Part shown: positions 44,013 to 52,785 of the stretch, piece by piece
Layout: each line of letters starts with the position of its first letter
Position numbering within the stretch: position 1 is the first letter of the stretch
Program-made: the position numbers and the translations under genes
NCBI GenBank assembly: GCA_031459855.1
Contig: JAVKHP010000001.1
Coordinates: 1,488,429 to 1,552,428, forward strand
Source of the DNA: Armatimonadota bacterium
GTDB lineage: Bacteria; Sysuimicrobiota; Sysuimicrobiia; Sysuimicrobiales; Humicultoraceae
Reading direction: 5' to 3'
DNA: 64,000 nt
Notes under the pieces: model-generated
Told to the model about the DNA's origin: nothing
Databases searched by the model: none
Seen by the model: only the letters and a program-made list of their open reading frames with translations

Positions 44013-44266
44013 CCGCCCTGCCTTGACCGGTAGAGGTAGCGGTCGTGCCGCTCGGCTAGGTCCGGCGGGCCGTCGAAGGAGCCGCTGCGCCGGGCGAACG
44101 GGTCTGTGGAGTACAACGCTCTGAGGTCCTCGGAAGGCCGGGCACGGTGTTCTTCGATCAGCTTGCGGATCAGGGCGGAAACAGTCGTTCCTCTGGCCGC
44201 AGCCTCCTTGCGGAGAAACTCATGCTGGTCCACCGGTAGCTCGATTGTCAGCCGCTTGGTCGCCAT
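44009..44266 (-). CDS. Ribbon-helix-helix antitoxin (CopG-like)
   Basis: An 85-residue protein with an N-terminal RHH DNA-binding domain (KRLTIELPVDQHEFLRKEA, then TTVSALIRKLIEEH) and a charged C-terminal part likely to wrap the toxin. It precedes and overlaps the VapC-like gene. An 8-bp inverted repeat directly upstream (44280-44304) is a good candidate for autoregulation. Confidence 0.9.
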   Translation of the reverse strand: MATKRLTIELPVDQHEFLRKEAAARGTTVSALIRKLIEEHRARPSEDLRALYSTDPFARRSGSFDGPPDLAERHDRYLYRSRQGG

Positions 44267-44279
44267 AATTCACCCGATA

Positions 44280-44304
44280 GCACGTACCCCACTTATGTAC
44301 GTGC
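44280..44304. promoter_or_regulatory. Operator-like inverted repeat of the CopG/VapC module
   Basis: GCACGTAC (44280-44287) and GTACGTGC (44297-44304) are perfect arms with a 9-bp spacer. They lie 14 bp before the antitoxin ATG, overlapping a TGCTAT that could be its -10 box (minus strand), and include the proposed ATG of the Wzi-like gene. Confidence 0.6.
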
Positions 44305-46088
44305 ACATCCGAGCCTATCAGTCACCAGGCCGGCCGGTCAATTGGACGAGCGGTGTTGGCGGTCACAGGGGCTTCGCAGCGGCGAGCGGTGTTGCGGTCC
44401 TGTGTGCCAGCCTCGCGACCTGCGCATTGCTCGTCGCGCTGGCGCAGGGTGTCGCATCCGCCAGCCCCAACGCCTTCGTCCCCGCCGACCACTGGACCTA
44501 CACCGCGCTCTACCGGCTGGCCGCCCGGGGGCTCGCCCCGCTGTGGACCACATCCGCCAGACCCCTGCCCCGTCTCGAGCTCGCCCGCATGGTGGCCGAT
44601 GCGCTCGAGCGCGCCGCGCAGCGTGAGACGACCCCGATGAGCGAGGGCGTGCGCGCCGACCTCGCCGCCCTGCGCGACGAGTTTGCCGACGAGCTGCGGG
44701 CCCTGGCAGCCGCGCGCGCCGGCCAGCCGCTGCCAGCCGCTGTAGCCGTTGGCGTCGCCGGTACTGCGCGCCTGCTCGACGGCGCGCCCCCACGCTTCGT
44801 CCGTCACACCGGGGGCGGAGTCGAGCTCACCCGGCTCTCCCTCGCCGGCCGGTTCGGCGACGTGGCCGCCTGGGCCGGACACGAGCCCCTCTGGTGGGGA
44901 CCTGGCTACCGCGGGGCGTTCCTGCTCTCCGAGAACACCGGGTCTCTCACAAGTCTCACAGTGACGCTGGCCTCGGGGCCGTTGCGTGTTACTAAACTGA
45001 TTGCACCGCTCTCCGCGCCTGGAGTACTCCCGGCTCCGCCCGTGCCCTCGATGCTCACCTCACCCGGTCCCCTGGCCCTACTGGCAACACCTGCCCCCTC
45101 GGAACGCTACCTCTACGGCCTGCGCGTCGACTGGCTCGCCCGCGACGACCTGCGGGTGGGTTTCGGCGAGGTCATGGTGGGCGTTGGCGGCCTGTCACCG
45201 CTCTACGCCCTGAACGTCGTCCCCGGACTGGCCTACGCCATCGCCCTGCGCGTCCGCGCACCCACCTACGACGACAACTACAACTTCACCCTCGACGTCG
45301 AGTGGCGGCCGCGCCCCGGCATAGTGGTCTACGCGGAAGCCTACGTCGACGATCTCGTCGGTCCCGGCAACCCGTTCCCCCACCGCCTGGGCGGCACCGC
45401 CGGGCTCTTCCTCGCCGACCCCTTCGCCGACGGCCGCACCAGCGTGCGGTTCGAACACAGCCGCGCCACCAACTGGATCTACGCGACCCCCAATCCTGCC
45501 GGCGCGTACATCCGTGACGGCCGGGCCCTCGGTCACTGGTGCGCGCCCGACTGCGAACTGTGGTCGGTCGCCGTCGTCCGCGCCCTGTCGCCTGCGGCCA
45601 GCCTGACCGTGGGCTACGACCTGATCCGCAAGGGCGAAGGGGTCCTCGGCCAGACGTGGACCGACCCCGACGACGCCCGCCGGCGCTACTACCTCTCAGG
45701 AGTGGTCGAGACCACGCACGCGCTGCGGGTCGTGGCCATCTGGACGCACCGCCTGAGCCATCGGCCCCCCGCAGGCTTCGGCGTTGCCAGCCCGAGCGGC
45801 CTTCTTCCGGCGCACCTCGCTGGAACGACGGACCTCTCCCTGCCTGGAAACGTCGGTTCCGGGGATGTCCGTGCGACCGCGGCTGCTTGGAGTTCCGGGG
45901 AGCCTCGCCTCCCTGGGCCCCGCGCCGCTCCACGGCTGGCGTCAACCGGGCAGATGGCTTCGATGCCTGCTGGGGAACTCCGTCTTGCCGCCACCGCCGT
46001 CTGGTCGTCGACGTCGAATGCCGAGCACGTCGCCGGGGCGACCCGGCAGGGATGGTTCTTCCTGATGGAGGCAGCCTATGGATTCTGA
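44295..46088 (+). CDS. Capsule assembly Wzi-family outer-membrane protein
   Basis: The 597-residue protein has a hydrophobic signal segment (GVAVLCASLATCALLVALAQG, residues about 33-53) preceded by an unusually long N-region. Then come DHWTYTALYRLAARGL, and the Wzi hallmark HEPLWWGPGYRGAFLLSENTG in a beta-barrel-like remainder. Wzi proteins sit in the outer membrane and anchor or export capsule. A C-terminal part before MEAAYGF is Pro/Ser-rich. The start is uncertain: ATG 44295 lies within the CopG/VapC operator and lacks an SD. The stop overlaps the next gene by 11 bp. Confidence 0.88.
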   Translation: MYVHIRAYQSPGRPVNWTSGVGGHRGFAAASGVAVLCASLATCALLVALAQGVASASPNAFVPADHWTYTALYRLAARGLAPLWTTSARPLPRLELARMVADALERAAQRETTPMSEGVRADLAALRDEFADELRALAAARAGQPLPAAVAVGVAGTARLLDGAPPRFVRHTGGGVELTRLSLAGRFGDVAAWAGHEPLWWGPGYRGAFLLSENTGSLTSLTVTLASGPLRVTKLIAPLSAPGVLPAPPVPSMLTSPGPLALLATPAPSERYLYGLRVDWLARDDLRVGFGEVMVGVGGLSPLYALNVVPGLAYAIALRVRAPTYDDNYNFTLDVEWRPRPGIVVYAEAYVDDLVGPGNPFPHRLGGTAGLFLADPFADGRTSVRFEHSRATNWIYATPNPAGAYIRDGRALGHWCAPDCELWSVAVVRALSPAASLTVGYDLIRKGEGVLGQTWTDPDDARRRYYLSGVVETTHALRVVAIWTHRLSHRPPAGFGVASPSGLLPAHLAGTTDLSLPGNVGSGDVRATAAAWSSGEPRLPGPRAAPRLASTGQMASMPAGELRLAATAVWSSTSNAEHVAGATRQGWFFLMEAAYGF

Positions 46089-48528
46089 ACCCCACGCCAG
46101 CAGCCCAGGTCCCGGCTCGGGCCGGCCCGACCCCAGCTCGAGCCGGGTCGATGCCGACTGGGGCCGGCCCGACCAAAGCCCTCCCGGCCCAGGCCGCCCC
46201 GACCCTCACCCCCAGTTCCTCGCCCCCGCCGACCTCCGCCCCGCCCCCGAGCCCGACGAACCCGGCCTGCGCGACTACCTTTTCGTCCTCACCCGCCGCT
46301 GGTACCTGATCACCGCCGCCACCGTCGTCGCACTCGCCGTCGCCATCGGCCTTAGCCTGGGCACACCCCCGGTCTACCGCGGGCTGGCCACCGTCGTCGT
46401 CGACCGCGGCAGCGGGTCGTTCGGGCTGACCGCCGACATCACCGGCATCAGCCAGCAGGCCTTCGTCGACACCCTGGCCGAACTGGTCAAGAGCCGCGCC
46501 GTCGCGGAGCAGGCCCTCGAGCGCCTGAAGGTGCCCGAGGAGCTGCGGCCCGCCGCGCTGCGCCAGCTCCAGGGCGGCCTGCGCGTGCGCCGCGTGCGCA
46601 ACGCCGACCTGATCGTCATCGAGGCCGAAGGGCCCACGCCCGCCGCCGCGGCGTCTTCCACCAACGCCCTCGCCGAGGCCCTGGTTGACTGGCACGTCGA
46701 CTCGCGCCGCCGCCAGGCCTCGGCCGGCCGGCAGTTCATCGAAGAGCAGGTGGCCGCCGTGGGGCGCGAACTGCGCGCCGCCGAAGAGGCGCTGGCGCAC
46801 TACAAGGTGCAGGGCGGGCAGGTCTCGCTCTCCGAGCAGAGCACGCTGGCCGTGACCAAGCTCGCCGAGTTCGAGGCCCAGCGCCGCGCCGCTGCCGCCG
46901 AGCGCCGGGGCGTCGAGGCCAGCCTGCGCGAGGCCCGTGCCGCGCTGGCACGCCAGGCGCCCACCGTGCCCGCCTCGTTCGTCGAGGGCGAAGATCCCGT
47001 CGTCGCCCAGATCCGCGCCGACCTCGCCAAGCTCGAACTCGAGCTGGTGGGCCTGCAGCGGCAGTTCACCGACCGCCACCCGCAGGTGCTGGCCACGAAG
47101 GCCCGCATCGAGGAGGCCAAGGCCCGCCTGCGCCGGCAGGCCGGGCGCACGCTGCTCTCGCAAGAGTTCGCGGCCAACCCCCTGCGCGCCGACCTCGCCG
47201 GGCAGGTCATCAAGTTGGAAGTCGAGCGCCAGGCCCTGGCCGCCCGCGAGGCGGCGCTGGCCGCCGTCGTCGGCCAGTACGCCCGCGACGTCCGCGACCT
47301 GCCGCCCAAGGAAGTCGCGCTCGCCCGCCTCACGCGCGACTTCAAGGTGGCCGAAGAGACCTACCTGCTGCTCTCGCAGAAGTTGCAGGAGGCCCGCATC
47401 GCCGAATCGCAGGTCGTGGGCGACCTGCGCATCGTCGACCGCGCCACCCCGCCTGAGGTGCCCGTGCGGCCCCGGCCCCTGCGCAACGCGCTGTTCGGCG
47501 CGCTGCTCGGCCTGATGGTGGGCGTGGGTGCCGCCTTCGTGCAGGAGGCACTCGACACCACCTTCCGCACGCCTGACGAGGCTGCCCGCGTCCTCGGGCT
47601 GCCGCTGCTGGGCGCCATCCCGCGTCTGGCCACCGTGCCTGCCGCCGACAACGGCCGCCGCGGGTCGTTTCGGCTCGGGGGCTGGCGGAGGCCGCGGCAG
47701 GCGCGTGCCAGCCCCCGACCGGCCGACGCCGCCCCAGCAACCTCCGGGGCCGGCGGGGCCGGCGGACACGCCGCCCGGCGCAACGCTGCGCGCGCACACC
47801 CCCCAGACGTCACCACACCCCTGCTCATGACCGCCGAGCAGCGCCGCTCGCCCTTCGCCGAGGCCTTCCGCCACCTGCGCACGAACCTCCTCTACCTCAG
47901 CCCCGACCGGCCCCTGCGCACGCTGCTCGTGACCGCCGCCGCCGCCGAAGAAGGGAAGAGCACCATCGCCGCCAACCTGGCCGTGGCCCTGGCCATCGGT
48001 GGCCGCCGCACGTGGATCGTCGAGGCCGACCTGCGCAAGCCCACACTGGCCTGGGCCTTCCAGCCCGCCGGCACCCGCGGCCTCACCGACGTGCTCGTCG
48101 AGGGCACCGCGCCCGAACAGGCTCTCGCGCCAACGCAGGTCGAGAACCTCTCGTTCCTGCCCCCCGGCACCCTGCCGCCTGACCCCGCCGAACTGCTGGG
48201 CAGCCAGCGCATGCGGGCCTTCCTGGCGCACGCCCGCAAGCAGGCCGACGCCGTCGTCATCGACGCTCCCCCCGTGCTGCCCGTGAGCGACGCCGTGGCG
48301 CTCGCCCCCCACGTCGACGCCGCGCTGCTCGTGGTCGACCTCGAGCGCACCCCGCGCGAGGCCGCCCGCCGCGCCGCCGACCAGCTGCGGGCCGTCGGCG
48401 CCCGGGTGGCGGGAGTGGTGGTCAACAACGTGCCGACCAGCGGGCGCGGGTATTACTACTACGCGGCCTACTACCCGTATGCGCGCGAGGAGGCGCCGAC
48501 GGAGGCAGACGCACGTCAGACCAGATGA
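46078..48528 (+). CDS. Polysaccharide co-polymerase/tyrosine autokinase (Wzc-like)
   Basis: The 816-residue protein has a Pro-rich N terminus, a first membrane helix (about 76-94), a long coiled-coil periplasmic part with GNVR/LPPKEVALARLTRDFKVAEETYLLL, a second helix (ALFGALLGLMVGVGAAFV) and a C-terminal BY-kinase domain. Walker A is AAAAEEGKST (Lys627), Walker A' reads VEADLRKP where DADLR is usual, and Walker B is VVIDAPP. The tail has a Tyr cluster (Tyr792-801). It controls chain length and export. No cognate phosphatase is in the window. Confidence 0.93.
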   Translation: MDSEPHASSPGPGSGRPDPSSSRVDADWGRPDQSPPGPGRPDPHPQFLAPADLRPAPEPDEPGLRDYLFVLTRRWYLITAATVVALAVAIGLSLGTPPVYRGLATVVVDRGSGSFGLTADITGISQQAFVDTLAELVKSRAVAEQALERLKVPEELRPAALRQLQGGLRVRRVRNADLIVIEAEGPTPAAAASSTNALAEALVDWHVDSRRRQASAGRQFIEEQVAAVGRELRAAEEALAHYKVQGGQVSLSEQSTLAVTKLAEFEAQRRAAAAERRGVEASLREARAALARQAPTVPASFVEGEDPVVAQIRADLAKLELELVGLQRQFTDRHPQVLATKARIEEAKARLRRQAGRTLLSQEFAANPLRADLAGQVIKLEVERQALAAREAALAAVVGQYARDVRDLPPKEVALARLTRDFKVAEETYLLLSQKLQEARIAESQVVGDLRIVDRATPPEVPVRPRPLRNALFGALLGLMVGVGAAFVQEALDTTFRTPDEAARVLGLPLLGAIPRLATVPAADNGRRGSFRLGGWRRPRQARASPRPADAAPATSGAGGAGGHAARRNAARAHPPDVTTPLLMTAEQRRSPFAEAFRHLRTNLLYLSPDRPLRTLLVTAAAAEEGKSTIAANLAVALAIGGRRTWIVEADLRKPTLAWAFQPAGTRGLTDVLVEGTAPEQALAPTQVENLSFLPPGTLPPDPAELLGSQRMRAFLAHARKQADAVVIDAPPVLPVSDAVALAPHVDAALLVVDLERTPREAARRAADQLRAVGARVAGVVVNNVPTSGRGYYYYAAYYPYAREEAPTEADARQTR

Positions 48529-48827
48529 ACGCGGCCTTCCGCCGCCTGCGGCAGGACGTGCTGAATCGAGGCGGGGCTTGAATTAGTGTCGCTCGATGCC
48601 CCACTCTGGGCATTTAGCGTGGTGGCTCAGGGTCTTGTCGAAATAACGAGACGCTTCGCTCTGGCTCGGTTGGAACCTTGGATCGAAAGAGCGGCAGGAT
48701 GGCTCGACGGGCATTTCAATGCATCGAAACGTGAGGCGGCTTTTGCTGCGGCCTATCTTGCAGAAGGAAGACGAAGGTCCCTGAGAAGGCAGCCTGGGGC
48801 AGAGGTCTGCGGATCGACCGACAGCAC
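48529..48827. other. 299-bp gap with an unclassified small open frame
   Basis: A GTG-started frame of 85 codons (48586-48843) is open but resembles no family I know and overlaps the next gene. G+C falls here relative to neighbours. It may be a relic of inserted DNA. No SD or promoter was recognised. Confidence 0.3.
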
Positions 48828-51062
48828 ATGCAGCTCGCCATAGTGACCGGCATCTACCCTCCGGACATCGGCGGACCGGCGAGCCACGCCGCAGACCTCC
48901 GCAGTGCTCTGCGGAACCGGGGCCACACAGTGGAGGTTGTAACGCTGGCCGATGCGGATCGTGCCGCACGGAGTGACGGAGTCATCCGGTTGCCCCGCCG
49001 CTGGCCGTGGCCCCGGCGGATCGTGGCCGCGGCCCGTGCGGTCGTCCGCGTTCGCCCCGACGTGATCTATGGCGTCGGCATGCACGAGACCGCCGCCCTG
49101 GCGGCCATCCTCGCCCGCTGCCCCCTCGTACTTCGTGTGCCCGGCGACCACGCCTGGGAGCGGGCTTGGCGTCTCGGGCTTACGAGCCTCAGCTTCGAGG
49201 AGTTCCAGCGGGCCCGCGGAGGGACGCCGCGTGTGCGGCTGATGCGGTGGATGCGGACCTGGGCCGTGCGCCGGGCCACTGCCGTGATCGTGCCGAGCGA
49301 GTATCTGGCGGCCACGGTCCGCCGCTGGGCCCCCGGGATCCAGGCGCAGGTGGTCCGCATTGGCGTGGCCGGGAACCAGTGGCGATGCCAGCAGCGGGAG
49401 ACCCGCCGAGGACAGCTGCGCGCGGTCTGGGTGGGTCGGATGGTGGGTTGGAAAAAGCTGGATGTTCTACTTGAGGCCGTCGCGCTCACCTCCGGCGTCG
49501 AGCTCAAGCTGATCGGCGACGGCCCGGAGCGCGGAGCCGTCGCAACGCACATCGAACGGCTCGGTGTCGGGGGTCGGGTGCATCTGATCGGAGAACTCCC
49601 CCGTGAGCACGTGGCGGCGCACCTGGCCGGGGCGGATGTGCTGGTCCTCGCGAGCGCCTACGAAGGGCTCCCCCATGTTGCCGTGGAGGCCCTCGCCTGC
49701 GGCACGCCGGTCGTGGCACCGGCCGCGCCCTGGGCCAGGGAGGTCGTGGCCGACGGCGAGACGGGGGTACTGGTGTCGGAAGCAACCCCCGAGGCCTTCG
49801 CCGAGATCCTGGGGCGGCTGCGCGACGACGTGGAGTGGCGGAGTACGCTTGCTCGACAGGCGACCGCGCGGGCGGGCCAGTGGACGCTCGAGGCGGTTGT
49901 CGATCGTATCGAGGCCGTCCTTCGCTATGCCGTCAGGCCGCGCGCGGTGTTCGTGGGCAAGGGTGGGCTCGAGCCGCCCGGGTCGCTCCGCTCGAAGTTC
50001 GAAGTGCTGGCCCGTCACCTCAAGGCCGCCGTGGTCTCTGTGCGACCGCCCGGCCCCGTCCCGCCGGTACCTCTTCGAGTCGTCGCATTCCCGAGGCGGC
50101 CGAAGGTCGCGGCCTCGATCCTCTTCTATACTATGGGGCCGGTGGTGGCGGTCGCCCTTGCGGCTTGTCGGCGAGGCGTTGTCGTGTGCCAGAGCCCGTA
50201 CGAGGGTGCCGTGGTGCAGGGGTTCCGCTGGCTGCTCCCCAAGGGATACCGGCCACGGGTCCTCGTCGAGGTGCACGGCGACTGGCGGGCGGCGAGCCGC
50301 CTGTACGGGTCGCTCCTCCGCCGCCTACTCGCCCCGGCGGCGGACCGGGTGGCGGTGTGGGCCCTGCGCCACGCCGATCGCGTCCGGGCTGTCAGCGCGG
50401 AGATGGAGCGGCTGGTGCGCGAGGCGGGCTACGCCGGGCCCGTAGACCGCTTCGTAGCCTATAGCGACTTCGCCCACTTTCTCGACGCCGCGCTCGCGCC
50501 CCTGCCCGAAGAGCCCGTCGCGCTCTTCGTCGGCGTACTCGAACGGCACAAGGGCGTCGACGTCCTGCTCGACGCCTTCGCAGGGGTCCTGGGGCGGATC
50601 CCCGCAGCCGAGCTCTGGATCGTTGGAGAGGGGCCACGCCGGGCCGAACTCGAAGCGCAGGCGGCGCGCCTCGGGGTTTGGAGGCAGGTCCGGTTCCTCG
50701 GCGCCCGACCGCGCGCGGAGCTCCTGGCCCTGATGGATCGGGCTCGCCTCCTCGTCCTCCCCTCCCGTAGCGAGGGCCTGCCGCGGGTGATCATCGAGGC
50801 CATGGCCCGGGCCCGCCCGGTGGTGGCCAGCCGCGTCGGGGGAATCCCCGAGGTCGTTGAACACGGCGTGACGGGGCTGGTCGTTCCGCCAGCGAACGCG
50901 GACGCGCTCGCGGAAGCGCTCATCCTGCTCCTCACAGACCGGAACCTCGCGGAACGGATGGGCCGGGAAGGCCGCCGCCGCGCAGAGGCGCGGGACCCTT
51001 CCCGGGAGTTCGCCGAGGGGACCGCGCGGATGGCAGCGTGGGCGGCTGGAAGCAAGCGATGA
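48828..51062 (+). CDS. Tandem GT4-GT4 glycosyltransferase fusion
   Basis: The 744-residue protein carries two complete GT4-type, GT-B-fold glycosyltransferases in one chain. The first (about 1-360) opens IVTGIYPPDIGGPASHAADL and has the donor-site motif EGLPHVAVEALACGTPVV. The second (about 370-740) restarts at AVFVGKGGLEPPGSLRSKF and has EGLPRVIIEAMARARPVV. Each would add one sugar to the undecaprenyl-linked repeat unit at the inner face of the membrane. The fusion could couple two successive steps. The ATG has no good SD; the stop overlaps the next start by ATGA. Confidence 0.92.
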   Translation: MQLAIVTGIYPPDIGGPASHAADLRSALRNRGHTVEVVTLADADRAARSDGVIRLPRRWPWPRRIVAAARAVVRVRPDVIYGVGMHETAALAAILARCPLVLRVPGDHAWERAWRLGLTSLSFEEFQRARGGTPRVRLMRWMRTWAVRRATAVIVPSEYLAATVRRWAPGIQAQVVRIGVAGNQWRCQQRETRRGQLRAVWVGRMVGWKKLDVLLEAVALTSGVELKLIGDGPERGAVATHIERLGVGGRVHLIGELPREHVAAHLAGADVLVLASAYEGLPHVAVEALACGTPVVAPAAPWAREVVADGETGVLVSEATPEAFAEILGRLRDDVEWRSTLARQATARAGQWTLEAVVDRIEAVLRYAVRPRAVFVGKGGLEPPGSLRSKFEVLARHLKAAVVSVRPPGPVPPVPLRVVAFPRRPKVAASILFYTMGPVVAVALAACRRGVVVCQSPYEGAVVQGFRWLLPKGYRPRVLVEVHGDWRAASRLYGSLLRRLLAPAADRVAVWALRHADRVRAVSAEMERLVREAGYAGPVDRFVAYSDFAHFLDAALAPLPEEPVALFVGVLERHKGVDVLLDAFAGVLGRIPAAELWIVGEGPRRAELEAQAARLGVWRQVRFLGARPRAELLALMDRARLLVLPSRSEGLPRVIIEAMARARPVVASRVGGIPEVVEHGVTGLVVPPANADALAEALILLLTDRNLAERMGREGRRRAEARDPSREFAEGTARMAAWAAGSKR

Positions 51063-52132
51063 GACGTGCGCGGCTGGTGTTCGTGACGCAGGTCATGGAC
51101 CCTACCGACCCGGTGCTCGGGTTTACGGTCGGGTGGATCCGAGCACTCGCCAGTCGCTGCGATAGGCTCACGGTGATCGCCAACGAGGTCCGCCGGGTGC
51201 CGGATGACCTCGAGGCCAGGGTGGTCTCGCTCGGCAAGGAGCAGGGCGCGCCTCCGTGGCGCCGGTTCGCGGCGTACCTGGCGCACCTGCAGCGTACCCT
51301 CGTGAACGACCGCCCCGACGCGTTGTTCGCCCATATGTGCCCCCGGTACCTGAACGCGGCAGCTCCGCTGCTGAGCCTCCACGGAGTTGCGGGCGTTCTG
51401 TGGTTCGCCCATCCTCGAGACTCCCGAGCGCTCCGCATCGCGGAGCGAGCGTCCGCGCTGGTCCTCACGTCGCTGCCGGGAGCCTTCCCCTTCTCAAGCC
51501 GAAAGGTCCGAATTATCGGACAGGGGATCGACATGGCTGCTTTCTGCGGCATCTACCCCCCGGTGCCCCACGATGGCCTAGACCTCCTCGCACTCGGGAG
51601 GCTGTCGCCTGTGAAGGGTCTCCATACGATAATCGCCGCGGCGTCGAAGCTGCGGGCCGACGACCTGCCGGTTCGGTTGCGCATCGTGGGGCCGGCGACG
51701 ACCTCGCAAGAGGAGGCGTATGCGCAACGGCTCCGCCGGCTTGCTGCCGAGACCGACGGATGGGTCAGTATCGAATCCCCTGTGCCAGCCCCGGAGGTGC
51801 CGCGCGTGCTCGCGGAAGCGGACGTCCTCGTGAACGGAACCAGGGCAGGCTCGGGGGACAAGGTGGTCCTCGAGGCGATGGCAGCGGGGCGGCTCGCTGT
51901 GTGGTCCAACCCCTGCTTCGATGGCCTCGCCGAAGGCTTGCCGATGCGCCTCCGTTACCGTGAAGGTGACGCGACCGACCTGGCCGAGGTCCTCAGGGGG
52001 ATCTGGAAGGCGCCCGTCGCCGTCCGGGCGCAGACGGCAGAGGAGCTGCGCGCCCGAGTGCGCGAGGGGCACTCGCTGGACGGATGGGCCGATCGCGTGG
52101 TGGACGTGATCGGGAAGCTGGCCGTCGAGTGA
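51059..52132 (+). CDS. GT4-like glycosyltransferase
   Basis: A 357-residue GT-B-type glycosyltransferase: RLVFVTQVMDPTDPVLGFTVGW at the start, the second Rossmann half from LDLLALGRLSPVKGLHTII, and a modified donor motif GSGDKVVLEAMAAGRLAVW in place of EGxPxxxxEA. Acceptor and donor are unknown. It is coupled by ATGA to the upstream fusion and by TGATG to the methyltransferase. Confidence 0.88.
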   Translation: MRRARLVFVTQVMDPTDPVLGFTVGWIRALASRCDRLTVIANEVRRVPDDLEARVVSLGKEQGAPPWRRFAAYLAHLQRTLVNDRPDALFAHMCPRYLNAAAPLLSLHGVAGVLWFAHPRDSRALRIAERASALVLTSLPGAFPFSSRKVRIIGQGIDMAAFCGIYPPVPHDGLDLLALGRLSPVKGLHTIIAAASKLRADDLPVRLRIVGPATTSQEEAYAQRLRRLAAETDGWVSIESPVPAPEVPRVLAEADVLVNGTRAGSGDKVVLEAMAAGRLAVWSNPCFDGLAEGLPMRLRYREGDATDLAEVLRGIWKAPVAVRAQTAEELRARVREGHSLDGWADRVVDVIGKLAVE

Positions 52133-52785
52133 TGCAGGTGGGAAGAGCGAGACGGATCCGCGAGATCTACCGTCGACACAACGCAACCCGCGGAGCCGAT
52201 TTCATCTACGGTGGCGAAGAGCGCGTTACCCGGATCCGCCAGGCCTTGCCCGCCGCCCCGACGCTCGTGCTCGACCTGGGTTGCCGGGACGGGGCCCTGG
52301 CGCACGCCCTCGGGCTTGACCCGGCACGTACGGTGGGCGTCGACATAGATCTCGATGCGCTCAGGACTGCGCGGGGCTCCGCGAGGCTCCGCCCGGTTGC
52401 ATGCGACCTGTGGGCCGGTCTGCCCTTCAAAGACGGAACCTTCGACGTCGTGCTGGCGGGGGAGATCCTCGAGCACGTCCCCTTCCCCGAGGTCGTGCTG
52501 GAGGAGGCTCGCCGGGTCCTACGTGAAGGAGGCGTGCTGGTGGGGTCCGTCCCGAACGCGTTCAGACTCAAGAACCGGCTTCGGTTCCTGTTCGGGAGGC
52601 CGTTCGAGGACGACCCCACCCATCTGCATCACTTCTCGCCGGCGACGCTTTTCTGCACGCTTGAGCGCTACTTTGAAGAGGTGTCGGTGAAGCCGTGCGT
52701 CGGCCGGCTGGCGCGGTTCGCTCCGCAGCTCACGTCCAACGACCTCGTGTTCTTTGCCCGCCGGTCGATGACAGGCGATGGCTAG
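52132..52785 (+). CDS. SAM-dependent methyltransferase (class I)
   Basis: A 217-residue protein with the SAM-binding motif I VLDLGCRDGALAHAL, then VGVDIDLDAL and FDVVLAGEILEHVPFPE. This is the Methyltransf_11 type often found in polysaccharide loci, where it may methylate a sugar or cap the chain. It ends RSMTGDG and overlaps the next gene by 8 bp. Confidence 0.88.
   Translation: MQVGRARRIREIYRRHNATRGADFIYGGEERVTRIRQALPAAPTLVLDLGCRDGALAHALGLDPARTVGVDIDLDALRTARGSARLRPVACDLWAGLPFKDGTFDVVLAGEILEHVPFPEVVLEEARRVLREGGVLVGSVPNAFRLKNRLRFLFGRPFEDDPTHLHHFSPATLFCTLERYFEEVSVKPCVGRLARFAPQLTSNDLVFFARRSMTGDG

Noticed and set aside
45286-48312. Very long open frame (1008 codons) on the minus strand
   Set aside because: It mirrors the Wzi- and Wzc-like genes; G+C-rich codon use leaves the opposite strand free of stops. 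The translation is low-complexity Gly/Ala/Gln/Arg with no domain.
48586-48843. Small plus-strand gene of 85 codons
   Set aside because: No SD and no recognisable family; it overlaps the next gene. Kept only as a note on the gap.
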